IMG/VR virus record: IMGVR_UViG_3300027784_000068 | Span: 1 to 20,731 of that record | From: a virus | Direction: 5' to 3' (one strand) | Length of the DNA stretch: 20,731 bases | Shown here: in pieces, positions 19,860 to 20,731 of the stretch | How the letters are laid out: the number at the start of each line of letters is the position of its first letter | Numbering within the stretch: position 1 is the stretch's first letter | The notes under the pieces: generated by a model | The model's input: only the letters and a program-made list of their open reading frames with translations | Told to the model about the DNA's origin: nothing | The model's database searches: none | Translations under genes and position numbers: made by a program

Positions 19860-20731
19860 AATTTCTAGACCTATTTGCAGGTATTGGAGGTTTTAGAATG
19901 GGGTTGCAGCAAGCCGGAGATTATGAATGTATTGGCTATATAGAGAAGGATAAATACGCTAGAGAAAGTTACGAGGTGATATATGATGTCCAAAACGAGT
20001 GGACAGCTAAAGATGTTCGAGAAGTCGAGCCAGAAGGATTGCCAGACTTCGATTTGCTCACAGCAGGATTTCCTTGCCAGAGTTTCTCAATTGCTGGAAA
20101 GCGAGGAGGTTTCGAAGATATGCGAGGAACTCTCATTTTTGAAGTCTTCCGGTTGGCTAAAGAAAGACAGCCTAAATATTTATTCTTGGAAAACGTCAGA
20201 GGATTGCTTTCCCACGATGGAGGAAAGACTTTCGCAACAATCCTCAACGCCCTTCACGAATGTGGGTATGAGTTTGTTGAATGGCAGGTGTGTAACAGCA
20301 AAGATTTCGGAGTCCCCCAAAACAGAGAGCGAGTGTTTATTATCGGACATCTTAGAGGAGAAAGCACCAGAAAAGTATTTCCTATCAGAAGAAAAGACTC
20401 AAAAGCTATTAAAAGAAATCAATGTGATGTAAGTGGAAAAGGTTACGATAGTCAACAAGGCAAAATAAAAATTCTTGAAGGATTAAACACAACAAAGGAA
20501 GGCAACAGTTACTGTATTGATAGCAATTATCACAAAGGTACTTCGCCAGGAGATATAAATTCAGGCAGAAGGACACAGATAAAAGATGGTTTAAAAATTA
20601 GAAAATTGACTCCACTTGAAACTTGGCGACTTCAGGGATTTCCTGATTGGGCTTACGAGAAAGCAGCAGAGGTCAATTCTGATAGTCAACTCTATAAACA
20701 GGCAGGAAACTCAGCAACAATACCAGTAGTG
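19856..20731 (+). CDS. DNA (cytosine-5) methyltransferase, C-terminus cut by window edge
   Basis: The frame is open for 292 codons to the edge. All main motifs are present: motif I DLFAGIGGFRMG (5-16), motif IV GFPCQSFSIAGKRGG (71-85) with catalytic Cys74, motif VI ENVRG (112-116), motif VIII QNRERVFIIG (155-164), motif IX RKLTPLETWRLQGFPD (249-264) and motif X QAGNSATIPVV at the edge. The target-recognition region (about 170-245) is short, about 75 residues. Only a few residues should be missing. The ATG overlaps the stop of the replication gene as ATGA. It probably protects phage DNA from host restriction, alongside the ArdA-like protein. Confidence 0.95.
   Translation, partial: MKFLDLFAGIGGFRMGLQQAGDYECIGYIEKDKYARESYEVIYDVQNEWTAKDVREVEPEGLPDFDLLTAGFPCQSFSIAGKRGGFEDMRGTLIFEVFRLAKERQPKYLFLENVRGLLSHDGGKTFATILNALHECGYEFVEWQVCNSKDFGVPQNRERVFIIGHLRGESTRKVFPIRRKDSKAIKRNQCDVSGKGYDSQQGKIKILEGLNTTKEGNSYCIDSNYHKGTSPGDINSGRRTQIKDGLKIRKLTPLETWRLQGFPDWAYEKAAEVNSDSQLYKQAGNSATIPVV

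Noticed and set aside
19983-20432. A 149-codon frame inside the methyltransferase gene.
   Set aside because: The overlapping frame carries every cytosine methyltransferase motif in order, so the other frame is a shadow.

Overview
The window looks like part of a tailed double-stranded DNA phage (or prophage) of a low-GC, Gram-positive-type host. The evidence is consistently strong AGGAGG-type ribosome binding sites, frequent GTG and TTG starts, AT-rich DNA and a clostridial-style gene set. The structural proteins are strikingly acidic, so an anaerobic or halophilic Bacillota host is possible, but the host is an inference. No integrase, lysis gene, tRNA or CRISPR array is visible. Both ends cut through genes.

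The layout is two divergent gene blocks around a 1.2 kb gene-free region. From 8984 leftward (minus strand) is the packaging and head block: a 56-residue cysteine-containing protein, small terminase, large terminase, a small Gln/Ala/Gly-rich protein, portal, a small post-portal protein, a Gln-rich scaffold, an SU10-like major capsid protein, a small Cys-motif protein, two small structural candidates (one Gp80-like), a protein with internal repeats, and a truncated acidic protein at the left edge. The capsid gene has a 10-bp hairpin over its ribosome binding site and a terminator hairpin behind it.

The gene-free centre (8985-10230) holds back-to-back sigma-A-like promoters (both TTGAC(A/T)-N18-TATACT) around a palindrome. 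The rightward one would make a short RNA ending at a strong intrinsic terminator. That RNA carries several stretches complementary to this phage's own ribosome binding sites. To its right are AT-rich iterated repeats (AGCTAT and AAGTAATT/AAGTACTT) and one copy of a 38-bp element found again at 11958.

The rightward block (10231 to the end, plus strand) is early and replication type. It starts with small accessory genes: zinc-ribbon proteins, an ArdA-like antirestriction protein, a pentapeptide-repeat protein and two membrane microproteins. Next is a recombination module: an SbcC/Rad50-like ATPase, a RecT annealing protein and an MBL-fold hydrolase. Three small overlapping helix-turn-helix genes follow, then a terminator. 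After it come a ribbon-helix-helix regulator with a tandem-repeat operator candidate and a winged-helix replication protein, whose gene contains four 15-bp iterons followed by an AT-rich repeat tract (a lambda O-like origin candidate). A DNA cytosine methyltransferase runs off the right edge. Together the right half would counter host restriction, regulate early expression and start replication and recombination, while the left half packages DNA and builds the head.
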